A DNA stretch of 64,000 nucleotides from Myxococcales bacterium (lineage in GTDB: Bacteria > Myxococcota_A > Polyangia > Polyangiales > Polyangiaceae): the NCBI GenBank assembly GCA_016703425.1, contig JADJCA010000012.1:124001-188000 (forward strand), written 5' to 3'. A program made the position numbers and the translations under genes. The notes under the pieces are model-generated. The model was not told the DNA's origin and searched no databases. It saw nothing but the letters and a program-made list of their open reading frames with translations. Shown in pieces: positions 7,393 to 16,897 of this stretch (position 1 is the stretch's first letter; each line of letters starts with the position of its first letter).

Positions 7393-10326
7393 TCAGCGCT
7401 GCGCCCGGGCGAGCACCTCTCGGAGGTACCGCGCAGTGTGCGAGCGCTCGCTCTCGGCCACCTGCTCGGGGGTGCCGACGGCGACGATTTCGCCGCCGCC
7501 GTCGCCGCCCTCGGGTCCCAAATCAATGACCCAATCGGCGCAAGCCACCACGTCGAGGTTGTGCTCGATGACCACCACCGTGTTGCCCTGATCGCGAAGA
7601 TCCATGATGGCGCGGAGGAGCACCTCGATGTCCGCGAAGTGGAGCCCGGTGGTCGGTTCGTCGAGCACGTAGAGGGTTCGCCCAGTGGCTCGTCGTGCGA
7701 GCTCGCGGGCGAGCTTCACGCGCTGCGCTTCGCCGCCTGACAACGTCGTCGCCGGTTGTCCCAAGGTCACGTAGTCGAGGCCGACGCTCGCCAGGGCATG
7801 AAGGCGCTCACGGATGCCCGGGATCGGCTGGAAGATCTCCGACGCTTGCTCGACGGTGAGGTCGAGCGCGTCGGCGATGGAGAGTCCGCGGTACTTGATT
7901 TCGAGCGTCTCGCGGCTGTAGCGCCGGCCGCCGCAGGCGTCGCAGGCGACAAAAACGTCGGGGAGAAAGTGCATCTCGACGCGAAGGACGCCGTCGCCCT
8001 TGCACGACTCGCAGCGCCCGCCTTTGACGTTGAAGGAGAAGCGGCCCGGCTTGTACCCGCGGGCGCGGGCCTCCGGCAGGCTCGCGTACAGGTCGCGAAG
8101 GAGCGCGAAGACGCCCGTGTACGTGGCGGGGTTTGAGCGAGGCGTTCGGCCGATGGGCGCCTGATCGATGGAGACGACCTTGTCGATGAAGTCGAGGCCC
8201 GTGACGGCGTCGCAGTCGCCGACGGGGGTCGACGCAAAGTAGAGCTGGCTCCTCGCGGCGGGCAGCAACGTATCGACGACGAGGCTGGACTTGCCGCTGC
8301 CGGAGACGCCGGTGACGCAGGTCAGGAGGCCCACGGGAAACTCGCCACGGACGCCCCGTAGGTTGTGCGCGCGCGCGTTGACCACAGCGACGCGCTCCTT
8401 GGTCGGCGCCTTCCGCGTCTTTGGGATGGCGAGGCGCCGCGCCCCCGAGAGCCACGGCCCGGTGATGGAGTTTGGGTTCTCCAGGATCTCTTGCGGCGTG
8501 CCCTCGGCCACGATGGTCCCGCCGTGCGCGCCGGCGCCGGGCCCCATGTCGACGACGTGGTCGGCGGCGAGGATCGCCTCCCGATCGTGCTCGACGACGA
8601 TGACCGTGTTTCCGAGATCTCGCAGCCGGAGCTGCGCCTCGATGAGCCGCGCGTTGTCGCGGGCGTGCAAGCCCACCGACGGTTCGTCGAGTACATAGAG
8701 GACGCCGACGAGGGCCGCGCCGATCTGCGTCGCGAGGCGAATGCGCTGGCCCTCGCCGCTGGAGAGCGTCTGTGCGCTTCGGTCGAGCGTCAGGTAGTCG
8801 AGGCCAACGTCGATGAGAAACCCGAGGCGCGACGCCACGGCCTTGAGCAGCGGCTCGGCGATGGCCCGATCGCGAGGCGAGAAACGCGACGGCGCGCCGC
8901 TGAGCTCGTCGACGAAGCCTCGCAGCGTGCGGAGCGCCGTCTTCCCGAGCTCGGCGATGTCGCGGCCGTCGATCTTGACGGCGAGGGCCTCGGGCCGCAG
9001 GCGCCGGCCGCCGCACGCGTTGCACTCCCGCGACACGAGAAAGCGTCCGAGCTCGTCGTCGGCGAGGGCGCCTTCGCTCGCGTCGGGATCGTCGCCGTCG
9101 GCCGAGTCCTCGTCGGCGCTTGCAACGCGCGCTTCGAGCCGGTGCACGATGCCCAAGTAGGTGGGCTTCTTCCGCGCAGCCTTCTTTTTCGGGTTCTTCG
9201 GTGAGCCTCGAGCGGCTTTGGCGTCCGCGCCATCGCCTTCGCCTTCGCGCGTACCGAAGAGCACGAGTCGTCGCGCGTCGGCCGGTAGCTTCGACCACGC
9301 GACGTCGGGGCTGATGCGCAGCGCGTCGACGGCGCGCGCCACCTCGGTCGCGAGCGCGACGGTGCCGCGGCGCCCCCACGCGGCGACGGCCCCTTCGCGC
9401 AGCGTCTTCGTCGGGTCTGGCACGATGCGTTCGGCGTCGACGACGACCCGCGCACCGAGTCCGTCACACGCGGGGCACGCGCCGTGCGGCCCGTTGAACG
9501 AGAACATGCGCGGCTCGATGGGCGGGAGCGAGATGCCGCAGTCGACGCACGCGAAACGTTCCGAGAGCCACAAGGGCTCTTCTCCCTCGCTCAAGACGAG
9601 CACGCGGCCTTCGCCGAGCTTGAGCGCAAGCTCGACGCTGTCGCTGAGGCGCCCGCGGACGCCGTCCTTCATGACGATGCGGTCGACGACCACGTCCAGA
9701 TCGTGGGCGCGGGTGCGATCGAGCTCGATGTCGTCGCCGAGGTCGACGAGTTGACCGTCGACGCGGGCGCGGACGAAGCCGTCGCGCCGCAGCTTCTCGA
9801 GCTCAAGCTTCAGCTCGCCCTTGCGGCCTTGCGCGATGGGCGCCAAGAGCGAAATGCGCGAGCCCGGCGCGAGCAGCGTGATGCGATCGACGATCTCAGG
9901 CACCGTCTGCGCCTCGATGCGCTTGCCGCAGTTGGGGCAGTGCGGCACGCCGACGCGCGCAAACAGGAGCCGCAGGTAGTCGGCGATCTCGGTGACGGTG
10001 CCGACGGTGGAGCGCGGCGACTTGGACAGTGGGCGCTGCTCGATGGCGATGGCCGGCGAGAGGCCTTCGATGCGGTCGACGTCGGGCTTGGCGAGCTGCT
10101 CGAGGAACTGCCGCGCGTAGGCGCTCAGCGACTCGACGTACCGCCTTTGCCCCTCGGCGTAGATCGTGTCGAAGGCCAACGACGACTTGCCCGACCCGCT
10201 CGCGCCGGTGAACACGACGAGCTTGCCGCGGGGAAGCGACAAGGACACGTTCTTCAGGTTGTGCTGCCGCGCGCCCACGACGACCAAGCGGTCGGCGGAG
10301 GCCGCGGTGACGGTGCCCCGTTTCAT
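7393..10326 (-). CDS. uvrA: excinuclease ABC subunit A
   Basis: 977-aa UvrA, the damage-sensing ATPase of nucleotide excision repair. Both ABC modules are present: Walker A GASGSGKSSL near residue 37 and GVSGSGKSSL in the second half, with the LSSGEGQRIRLA and LSGGEAQRVKLA signatures. Zinc modules are visible (CVDC with CPAC; CESC with CDAC; CNACGGRR). The start at 10326 gives the usual N-terminus ending in VVVGARQHNLKNVSL. An insertion between the first ABC parts is rich in Lys, then Asp/Glu (after YLGIVHRLEARVAS), and makes it about 35 residues longer than typical. It is monocistronic; uvrB is not in the window. Confidence 0.97.
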   Translation of the reverse strand: MKRGTVTAASADRLVVVGARQHNLKNVSLSLPRGKLVVFTGASGSGKSSLAFDTIYAEGQRRYVESLSAYARQFLEQLAKPDVDRIEGLSPAIAIEQRPLSKSPRSTVGTVTEIADYLRLLFARVGVPHCPNCGKRIEAQTVPEIVDRITLLAPGSRISLLAPIAQGRKGELKLELEKLRRDGFVRARVDGQLVDLGDDIELDRTRAHDLDVVVDRIVMKDGVRGRLSDSVELALKLGEGRVLVLSEGEEPLWLSERFACVDCGISLPPIEPRMFSFNGPHGACPACDGLGARVVVDAERIVPDPTKTLREGAVAAWGRRGTVALATEVARAVDALRISPDVAWSKLPADARRLVLFGTREGEGDGADAKAARGSPKNPKKKAARKKPTYLGIVHRLEARVASADEDSADGDDPDASEGALADDELGRFLVSRECNACGGRRLRPEALAVKIDGRDIAELGKTALRTLRGFVDELSGAPSRFSPRDRAIAEPLLKAVASRLGFLIDVGLDYLTLDRSAQTLSSGEGQRIRLATQIGAALVGVLYVLDEPSVGLHARDNARLIEAQLRLRDLGNTVIVVEHDREAILAADHVVDMGPGAGAHGGTIVAEGTPQEILENPNSITGPWLSGARRLAIPKTRKAPTKERVAVVNARAHNLRGVRGEFPVGLLTCVTGVSGSGKSSLVVDTLLPAARSQLYFASTPVGDCDAVTGLDFIDKVVSIDQAPIGRTPRSNPATYTGVFALLRDLYASLPEARARGYKPGRFSFNVKGGRCESCKGDGVLRVEMHFLPDVFVACDACGGRRYSRETLEIKYRGLSIADALDLTVEQASEIFQPIPGIRERLHALASVGLDYVTLGQPATTLSGGEAQRVKLARELARRATGRTLYVLDEPTTGLHFADIEVLLRAIMDLRDQGNTVVVIEHNLDVVACADWVIDLGPEGGDGGGEIVAVGTPEQVAESERSHTARYLREVLARAQR

Positions 10327-10453
10327 GGACGTGTTGGCGTTGGGAGGCGAGGCGCGCAAGGTCGCCTTGCGTCCTAGCACGGGCACAAGCGGGCTCGAAA
10401 ACGGTTCGCGCCGCCTGCCGCGAAAGGCGGCTGTCGCGCCGCGGCGCTTTCTT

Positions 10454-11047
10454 CTACGGCGTGAGGCGCAAAATTCGCACGCACAAGTCCAGCGCGGAGC
10501 GCAACGCCGCGAGGTCGCGTCGAAGGCGTCGCAGCGGCTCCAGCGGGTTCGCCTCGTCGATAGCGAGGGCGCTGAGCCAGTCGTCCGTGACGGAGGCGCC
10601 TTCGAGGCCCGCGACACGTTCGCGCGCGACCGCAGCGTCGCGATCGAGCGTCAGCGCCGCCAGCTCCTCGCAGGCTCGGTAGATGGGGCGAAGTTGCTCG
10701 GCGAGCGCGCCACCCGTCGTGGCAACGTTGTGAAGGCGCGGGTCGGCCGCGTCGCAATACAGTTCGTAGAGGGCGTCGCGAATCCGCTCCAGGCTGGCCG
10801 CGAGCGCGCGCTCGAAATTGTCGCTCGCAGGCTCCAAGATCTGCTCCACGCAGAGCAGGCTTCCCGCCAGGCTCATGTGAGCTTCAAGCCACCACTCGAG
10901 GCCCGCCACGTCGATCTCACGCTCGAAGGGCGGGGGCGGCAACGTCGAGATGCGGGCCCCGGAGCCTTGAGCGCGCACGCGGAGCTGGGACAACGGACGC
11001 TGCGGCGGCTCGGGCTTGCGGCTCTTCAGGCGGTCTCGGGCGGTCAT
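10454..11047 (-). CDS. hypothetical helical protein (197 aa)
   Basis: No family recognised. The N-terminal 40 residues are basic and proline-rich. The rest is predominantly helical, with heptad-like stretches (LEWWLEAHMSLAGSLLCVEQ, then ALAASLERIRDALYELYC) and an Asp/Leu/Arg-rich end. It has no signal peptide or TM segment. I use ATG 11047; another ATG lies three codons upstream. It is transcribed in the same direction as uvrA and the VWA lipoprotein, with gaps of 127 and 337 nt, so it is probably a separate unit. Confidence 0.6.
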   Translation of the reverse strand: MTARDRLKSRKPEPPQRPLSQLRVRAQGSGARISTLPPPPFEREIDVAGLEWWLEAHMSLAGSLLCVEQILEPASDNFERALAASLERIRDALYELYCDAADPRLHNVATTGGALAEQLRPIYRACEELAALTLDRDAAVARERVAGLEGASVTDDWLSALAIDEANPLEPLRRLRRDLAALRSALDLCVRILRLTP

Positions 11048-11384
11048 GGGTGGCACCTTGGTGCATGGAACGCGCCGCCGCTCCTCTTCCTACCCATTCA
11101 TTCCAATATCCTCGAAAAAATACCCAAGAACGGGCTTCGCGAGACCGCTCGGAGGCCCTTACCACGGGGGCGTAAACCCCCACGTTGAGCCCTTTTGTCC
11201 TCAAGTGCGGTGAGACGATCGGGTCTCAATCGCTCGCGGAAGGGAGTGGCATCCAGCAGCAACCGCCTCCGACGGCACCGGCGGGATGGTGCCCGCCGGG
11301 GTCGACACTTCGCATGCTAACGGTCGGTCTCGGCGGCCCGCGCCCCCCGCCCGTCGCCGAGGGCTCGCGGGCGGCGTTTCGCGG
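11048..11384. other. intergenic region with three inverted repeats
   Basis: 337 nt with no gene. An AT-rich patch near 11095-11125 is probably promoter sequence for the minus-strand gene ending its 5' side at 11047. Three perfect inverted repeats follow: GGGGG/CCCCC (11166-11181), TGAGAC/GTCTCA (11211-11228) and CCGGCGGG/CCCGCCGG (11278-11299). None is followed by a clear T-run on either strand, so I do not call a terminator. Confidence 0.6.
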
Positions 11385-12581
11385 CTACTTGCAAGCGAGG
11401 AGGACCTCGATCTGCCCTCCGGCCTTCCGGAAATTTTGGCAGGCCTCGCCGTTCAGCGTCACCACGGTCGGCTTCTCCGCGTTGTCGACGGACCAGCCGT
11501 TCGTGGCGCTTGGGAGGATCGTGGACGTCTTGCCGGCGCTCTTCGTCCGCACCGAGATCGTGTGCGAATCGAGCTCGAAGCCTGCCGGCGGTGGGTTCAC
11601 CTTCAGGTTGCACGACACCGTTTGCTGCCGAATCGAGTTGATGGCGTCGATGGCCGCCTCGCGCAGGTCTTGGAGCGAGCCGACGCCGGGGGTGACCTGG
11701 AAGTGGCAGACGTTCGTCGCCGTCGTGTTCTCGAAGGGGTCGCACGTGGCGGCGCGCCGCGTTCCGCCGGCCGCCGCGATACGTCCGAGGAAGCGCGGAT
11801 CGTAGGTGTCGGAGTCTCCGGGGAACGAGCCCACGCCGACGGCGAAGGTCAGGATCGGATCGGCGGCTCGCGCGTTGTCCTCCGCAGCTTTGACCGAATA
11901 GGCCATTTGCTCTTCCGCGGTGAACGGTACGCCGGGCGCGCTCGCCGAGTAGGGCAGGCCGTCGGTGATAAGCACGACGATCTTGCGACCGCCTCCTTGA
12001 AGCGGCGCCGGCGGCGTGAAGCTACGAAGCGCCTTGTAGGCGCCGTCGAGCGCGTTGAAGGTCGGCGTGAGACCCTTGGGCGTTCCCCCGAGGCGCGCTC
12101 GTAGCGCTTCCGCCTGCGTCGCATCGACGTAGCGGATGGGAACGTCGGAACTTGTTGGGTACGGGCCGTACATGCCTTGGTTCGTCGGCGCCTCTGTCGG
12201 GTCGATGGAGTCGGCGAAGCCGATCATGCCGATGCCCACCGATGCGTCCTGGTTCCCCGCTACCTGATCGACGATGAGCTTCACGCTGTCGGTGACGGCG
12301 CTCCACTTGCCGTACTCGTTCATGGTCGCCGACCCGTCGACGACGAACATGATGTAGACGGGCTCGAGCTGCGTCGTGGCGGCCGCCTCGGTGCAGCGCG
12401 CCGGGCCGCCCGTGCCGGTCGGCGTGCCCGCCGTCTCCGACGAGCCCGCGGGGCCCGCGCTGTTCGTGCGGTCGTCGCGGGCGTTCTTGGCGATGGACTC
12501 GCTGCAGGCGGCCGTCGCGAACACCAGCGACGCCGCGAGCGCACAGAACCCGAAGCGGGCACTCCGAAGGGCGGAAAACAT
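11385..12581 (-). CDS. VWA-domain lipoprotein
   Basis: 398 aa. Signal peptide with lipobox ATAAC (Cys26), a Gly/Thr/Ala-rich linker, then a von Willebrand A domain. The MIDAS motif is visible as FVVDGSATMNEYGKW (DxSxT form), and later strands include KIVVLITDGLPYS and ILTFAVGVGSFPG. VWA domains bind ligands through a divalent metal; in myxobacteria they are often surface lipoproteins of unknown partner. The start at 12581 places the signal peptide at the N-terminus. Divergent from the TPR protein across 271 nt. Confidence 0.88.
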   Translation of the reverse strand: MFSALRSARFGFCALAASLVFATAACSESIAKNARDDRTNSAGPAGSSETAGTPTGTGGPARCTEAAATTQLEPVYIMFVVDGSATMNEYGKWSAVTDSVKLIVDQVAGNQDASVGIGMIGFADSIDPTEAPTNQGMYGPYPTSSDVPIRYVDATQAEALRARLGGTPKGLTPTFNALDGAYKALRSFTPPAPLQGGGRKIVVLITDGLPYSASAPGVPFTAEEQMAYSVKAAEDNARAADPILTFAVGVGSFPGDSDTYDPRFLGRIAAAGGTRRAATCDPFENTTATNVCHFQVTPGVGSLQDLREAAIDAINSIRQQTVSCNLKVNPPPAGFELDSHTISVRTKSAGKTSTILPSATNGWSVDNAEKPTVVTLNGEACQNFRKAGGQIEVLLACK

Positions 12582-12852
12582 GGGGTGCCACCTGCCGTGC
12601 AAGAACCCGACCCACGGGGACGCGACCGAACCAGGAGTTTTTCCCGCCTTTTTGCCCTGCGAATTTGCTCCGTTTGCGGGACTGGTGACTCCCCGATCCA
12701 TGGCCGCGGGCGAACGTGGGACGTGTGGTAGCCTCGCCGCCAGATGGCTGCGTTCCGTGGTTCGGACGTTCCCGGAGGCCTTTCGCCAAGGCCTTTGGAA
12801 AGGTCGAGGGTTTGGCCTTCCGCGCCCACCTCAGGCACGCTTTCGGAGGCTG

Positions 12853-15800
12853 ATGCTTAGGGTCGAGTGCGAGTCGTGCAAGGCGCCGTATCAAGTGGAC
12901 GAGCGCCGTATTCCGGCGACAGGCCTCAAGATGCGCTGCCCGAAGTGTACCCACACGTTCGTGGTGATGGCTGGCTCCGGCGAGCCCGTGCCGCCGCCCG
13001 ATCCGCATGCCCGGCCTTCGCCCAACAGTCCCGTCCCCGCACCAGCGGCCGCCGCGGCTCAGAATCGCAAGATGCAGGCGACGATGCTCGGCGTCGGCAG
13101 TGGCATCTCGAAGCCGCCGCCCGCGAAGAAGGCTGAGCCGCCGCCACGCGGCGATGCCCCGCGCGACTCGGAGATCGGTCTGCCTATCGCAAAGGGCCTC
13201 GGTGCCAAGGCGTCCGACGACGTTGGCCTCCCTGCCACGCGCGAGCCGGAATCGGCCAGCCTTCCTGCCGCGAAGAAGGCCGCGCCGCCCTTGCCGTCGC
13301 CACGTGTCGGGCCGCCGCCCGCGCCAAAGGTGACCGCGCCGGCGTTGCCGCGGTCGGCCGCCAAAGCGCCCGCGTCTGCCGAGGCGCCCGTTTCATTCGG
13401 CGAGCTCGGCCTCGACTTTCCCGTTCCGAAGATCACGCCCGTCGGCCTCGCGCTCGACCTTCCGGCGGCGAAGCCAAAGGACGATCTGCCGGCGACCGCG
13501 AAGCCCAAGGCCGACCTTCCGGCGGTCAAGGCCAACGACCTGCCCGCTCCGAAGGTCGCCAACGATCTTCCCGCCGCGAAGCCAGGCAGCCAGCTCCCCG
13601 CCATCAAGAAGCCGACCGAACTGCCGGTCCGCCAGGTCAAAGACCTTCCGCCGCCCAAGGCGAACGAGGCCGACTTTGGCGAGATCGATCTGCCCTCGCT
13701 CGGGGGCGATCTTCCCGCGCCGACCGCGCCCGCGGGAAACCTCCCTCAAGTGGCCGCGAACCTGCCCGCGGTCGCTGCGACCTTGCCTACCGTCGCCGAC
13801 GCGCTCCCGGCTGCCGCCATTGAGCTTCCCTCGGCCGCAAACGCGCTGCCATCGCCCGCGCAGAGCCTCCCCACTTCGAAGAAGACGCCGGCTCCGATGG
13901 CCGCCGCGGCCGCGCAGAGCGCCGCCCCGAAGCCTCCCGCGCCCGCCGAGAAGGAAGAGTTCATCTCCGTTCCGCCGGACCCCATGGACGCGCCGCCGGA
14001 AGAAGACTTCGGCGAGCTCGACCTTCCGCCGGCCAAGGGCGATGACGGGAAAGCCCCCGCGTTCGGGGATCTCTCTTTCGGCGATCTCGACCTGCCTCCG
14101 CCTCCGCCGCTCGAAATGATCAGCGTCCCGCCCGCCGCCGCTCCGCCGCCGCGCATGGGCTCGCTCCCGCCCGACGACGGTGGCGGGCTCGGCTTCGGCG
14201 AGGTCGAGCTCGCGACGGCGCCAAGCGCCGAGCCCATCGAAACGGAGGAGGCTGCGTTTGGCGTTGCAGGGGACGGTGCTGAAGCCGGCGAGGAGGCGCT
14301 ACCGGGCGCGTCGTCAGACGAACAGGTCATTCCGACGGCGGCGGCCGTTGCGCCGCCAAAGGAGCGGCCGCAACCGGTCAAGCGCGGCCCCGGCCGAAAG
14401 ATCGCCCTCGGACTCTTTGCGCTCGCGGTCGCAGGCGGTGGGGCCCTGGAGCTCACGAACTTCGGTGCCTTTGGCCGCAACGTCATCACCGACACGCTGA
14501 AGGCTGGCGACTACGAGCGTCGCGTGCAGGAGGTCGGCGTCGCTTCGCGTCGTGGCCTCGGCAGCGACCTCTACGCCGACGCGCGCAGCGCCGCCGACCG
14601 CGCCGCCGCCGCGCATCAAGAGATGCCTCGCGCTCGCGCGCTCACCGCCTACGCCGCCATCGTGGAGTGCGAGTACCAGCTCCGCTTCGGCGCATCCGCC
14701 GACCGCGTGCCTCGCGTAAAGCAGTGGCTCGCGGAGCTCGCGGCCACGCCCGATACGAAATACCTCCCCGCTGCCTTGGCGGCGCAGCAGGCCCTCGGCG
14801 CAGACATCGACAAGGCGAGCAAGGCCCTCGAAGCCGTCAGCAAGCGCGAGGCCACCGATCCGGTGCAAGAGGACATCGCCGTCTTGCGCGGCGAGCTCGC
14901 GCTCTTGGCGAGCGACGGAAAGGCCGCCCTCGAGGCCTTCAACAAGGCGCAGACGTTCTCGAAGACCGCTCGCGTGGAGTTCGGGCGCGCGCGCGCCTTC
15001 GCGGTGTCACGCGAGCTTGATGCGGCCAAGAAGTCCATCGAAGAGACGCTGAAGCTTTCGCCGAAACACGCCGACGCGCGCATCTTGCGGGCCTCGTTGG
15101 CGTGGGCGCAGAAGAACGAAGCGCCGGCCTTGGCGGATCTCGCCGCGGTGCTTGAGGGAGAGGCCAAGGACGCCGGGTCGCCTCGCGCGAACGCGTCGGC
15201 TCACGCCCTCCGCGGATGGATCCACGTCGGGCGTGGTCGCTCGGCGGAAGCGCGCGCGTCCTTCGAGGCGGCGCTGAAGCTCGATAGCCGCAACGTCTCG
15301 GCGCTGGTGGGGCAAGGCGAAGTGCTCTACAGCGACGGTCGCTACACCGAGGCGCTTACGCGCTTCGAGACCGCGGTGCAGACCGATCCGAACAGCGTGC
15401 TCGCCATCGTGAGCGCCGCCAAGGCGAAGCTTCCGCTGGAACGCTTGCAGGATGCAAAGACGCAGGTCGCCGCGGCGCGCGCCAAGTTCCCAAAGGATTG
15501 GCGCGTGGCCTATTGGCTCGGTCGCGCCGAGCTGGCCCTCGGCAACAAGGCCGTCGCCGAGAAGGAGTTCATCAGCGCAGTCGATCTCGTGGACCGGGAA
15601 GACGCGGACGCCGTGCAGCCGTACGTGAGCTTGGCGATGCTCTACGGCGGGCAGGGCAAGGCGAAGGAAGCCAACCTGCGGCTCGCCGAGGCCAAGAGCA
15701 AGCTGCCCGACACGGCGACGCTGCGCCGCGCCCTCGGCGACATGGCGGCGCAACAGGGCGACTACGACGGCGCCGTCGCGCACTTCCGCGCCGCGCTGGA

Positions 15801-16833
15801 AAAAGATGGGGCCGACCTCAGCACGCGCTTCCGGTTGGCGGTCACGTTGCGCCGCATGCGCAAGATGGCCGACGCCAGCGCCGAGTTCGACAAGATCGTC
15901 GCTGTCGACAAGGACTACCCGGGCCTCGCGCTCGAGCGCGGCCTTCTGTACGAAGAGTCGGGCGACATGGATAAGGCTCTCGAGCAGTTTCAAGGAGCGC
16001 TCGCCAAAGCCCCCGACGATCTCGACCTCATGCTTCGCGTGGGCGCCACCTACGCGGCCATCGGCCGGCCCGGCGATGCTGTGCCGATCCTGCGCAAGGT
16101 GCTCGAGAAGCGCGGTCTCTCGGCGGAGGCGAACCACTACCTCGGCCGAGCCCTCTTCCTTCAGCCGTCGGGCCCTGCGCAGGTCGAGGCGATGCGCTTC
16201 TTGAAGCGCGCCGTCGAGCTCGACGGCAACCGCGCCGAATATCACCTCTACGTGGGTTGGGCCGCGAACAACGCCATCCCCGCCAAGCTCGACGTGGCGC
16301 GCGAGTCGGTCGAGAAGGCCCTCGCCATCGACAAGCTCCTCGCCGACGCCTACTGGCAACGGGGCGTCGTCGGTCGCAAGCAAGGTGTTCTCGACGACGC
16401 CATCGCCGATCTCAAACGCGCCATCGAGCTAAAGCCCTCGCGCATCGACGCTTACGCGGCGCTCGCCGAGTGTTACGAAGACAAGAACGACACCGCGCAA
16501 GCCTTCGCGAACTGGCAGAAGGCCATTGCCGCCGACGCTACCAAGCCCGCGTGGCGTTACCGCTTCGGCAAGCTCCTCTTCGAACGAAACAACATGGGCG
16601 AGGCCTCGAAGCACCTGCTCTTTGCGGCCGACGAAGGCGAAAAGGCGGAGCCGCGGCCCGGCTGGCTCGCCTCGGCGGAGTTCCTCGCCGGCGAGGTGCT
16701 CAAGAAGTCCGGCAAGAAGGCCGAGGCCATCGAGCGCTACAAGAAGTTCATGGAGATCGCGCCGACCAACTCGCCGGAGCGCAAGGAAGCCACGCAAGCG
16801 CTCACGGAGCTCGGGGTTCCGCCGAAGCGCTGA
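12853..16833 (+). CDS. zinc-ribbon / TM / TPR-repeat protein (1326 aa)
   Basis: Three parts. Residues 1-38 are an MJ0042-type zinc ribbon with Cys6, Cys9, Cys29 and Cys32. Residues about 40-510 are a low-complexity Pro/Ala/Lys linker with many short LPAxK or DLPAPK-type repeats and several acidic FGELDLP-type islands. One TM helix lies at about 517-534 (IALGLFALAVAGGGALEL). From about 560 to the end there are tandem TPR-like helical pairs (for example ALVGQGEVLYSDGRYTEALT). The ribosome site GGAGG at 12846-12850 fixes the start. A cytoplasmic ribbon plus periplasmic TPRs implies a trans-envelope scaffold. MJ0042 ribbons also occur in myxobacterial gliding proteins, but no function can be claimed here. 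Confidence 0.85.
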   Translation: MLRVECESCKAPYQVDERRIPATGLKMRCPKCTHTFVVMAGSGEPVPPPDPHARPSPNSPVPAPAAAAAQNRKMQATMLGVGSGISKPPPAKKAEPPPRGDAPRDSEIGLPIAKGLGAKASDDVGLPATREPESASLPAAKKAAPPLPSPRVGPPPAPKVTAPALPRSAAKAPASAEAPVSFGELGLDFPVPKITPVGLALDLPAAKPKDDLPATAKPKADLPAVKANDLPAPKVANDLPAAKPGSQLPAIKKPTELPVRQVKDLPPPKANEADFGEIDLPSLGGDLPAPTAPAGNLPQVAANLPAVAATLPTVADALPAAAIELPSAANALPSPAQSLPTSKKTPAPMAAAAAQSAAPKPPAPAEKEEFISVPPDPMDAPPEEDFGELDLPPAKGDDGKAPAFGDLSFGDLDLPPPPPLEMISVPPAAAPPPRMGSLPPDDGGGLGFGEVELATAPSAEPIETEEAAFGVAGDGAEAGEEALPGASSDEQVIPTAAAVAPPKERPQPVKRGPGRKIALGLFALAVAGGGALELTNFGAFGRNVITDTLKAGDYERRVQEVGVASRRGLGSDLYADARSAADRAAAAHQEMPRARALTAYAAIVECEYQLRFGASADRVPRVKQWLAELAATPDTKYLPAALAAQQALGADIDKASKALEAVSKREATDPVQEDIAVLRGELALLASDGKAALEAFNKAQTFSKTARVEFGRARAFAVSRELDAAKKSIEETLKLSPKHADARILRASLAWAQKNEAPALADLAAVLEGEAKDAGSPRANASAHALRGWIHVGRGRSAEARASFEAALKLDSRNVSALVGQGEVLYSDGRYTEALTRFETAVQTDPNSVLAIVSAAKAKLPLERLQDAKTQVAAARAKFPKDWRVAYWLGRAELALGNKAVAEKEFISAVDLVDREDADAVQPYVSLAMLYGGQGKAKEANLRLAEAKSKLPDTATLRRALGDMAAQQGDYDGAVAHFRAALEKDGADLSTRFRLAVTLRRMRKMADASAEFDKIVAVDKDYPGLALERGLLYEESGDMDKALEQFQGALAKAPDDLDLMLRVGATYAAIGRPGDAVPILRKVLEKRGLSAEANHYLGRALFLQPSGPAQVEAMRFLKRAVELDGNRAEYHLYVGWAANNAIPAKLDVARESVEKALAIDKLLADAYWQRGVVGRKQGVLDDAIADLKRAIELKPSRIDAYAALAECYEDKNDTAQAFANWQKAIAADATKPAWRYRFGKLLFERNNMGEASKHLLFAADEGEKAEPRPGWLASAEFLAGEVLKKSGKKAEAIERYKKFMEIAPTNSPERKEATQALTELGVPPKR

Positions 16834-16897
16834 GCCGCTGGAGGCGTCGCGCGGTGCCGCTGCCGCGACGATCGGCTCCTCGACGGACCCGGCTCAC

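Noticed and set aside
10390..10420. Possible SOS/LexA box ahead of uvrA (CGAA...TTCG at 10397-10410).
   Set aside because: It does not match the LexA consensus I know for Myxococcus or for Gram-positive bacteria closely enough to name.
10360..10450. Hairpins CGCAAGG/CCTTGCG and GCCGCCT/AGGCGGC between uvrA and the helical protein as terminators.
   Set aside because: Neither is followed by a T-run on the strand where a gene ends.
12376..12852. Upstream extension of the TPR protein to 12376.
   Set aside because: It would cross the divergent promoter and the VWA signal-peptide region. ATG 12853 has GGAGG and starts the zinc ribbon directly.
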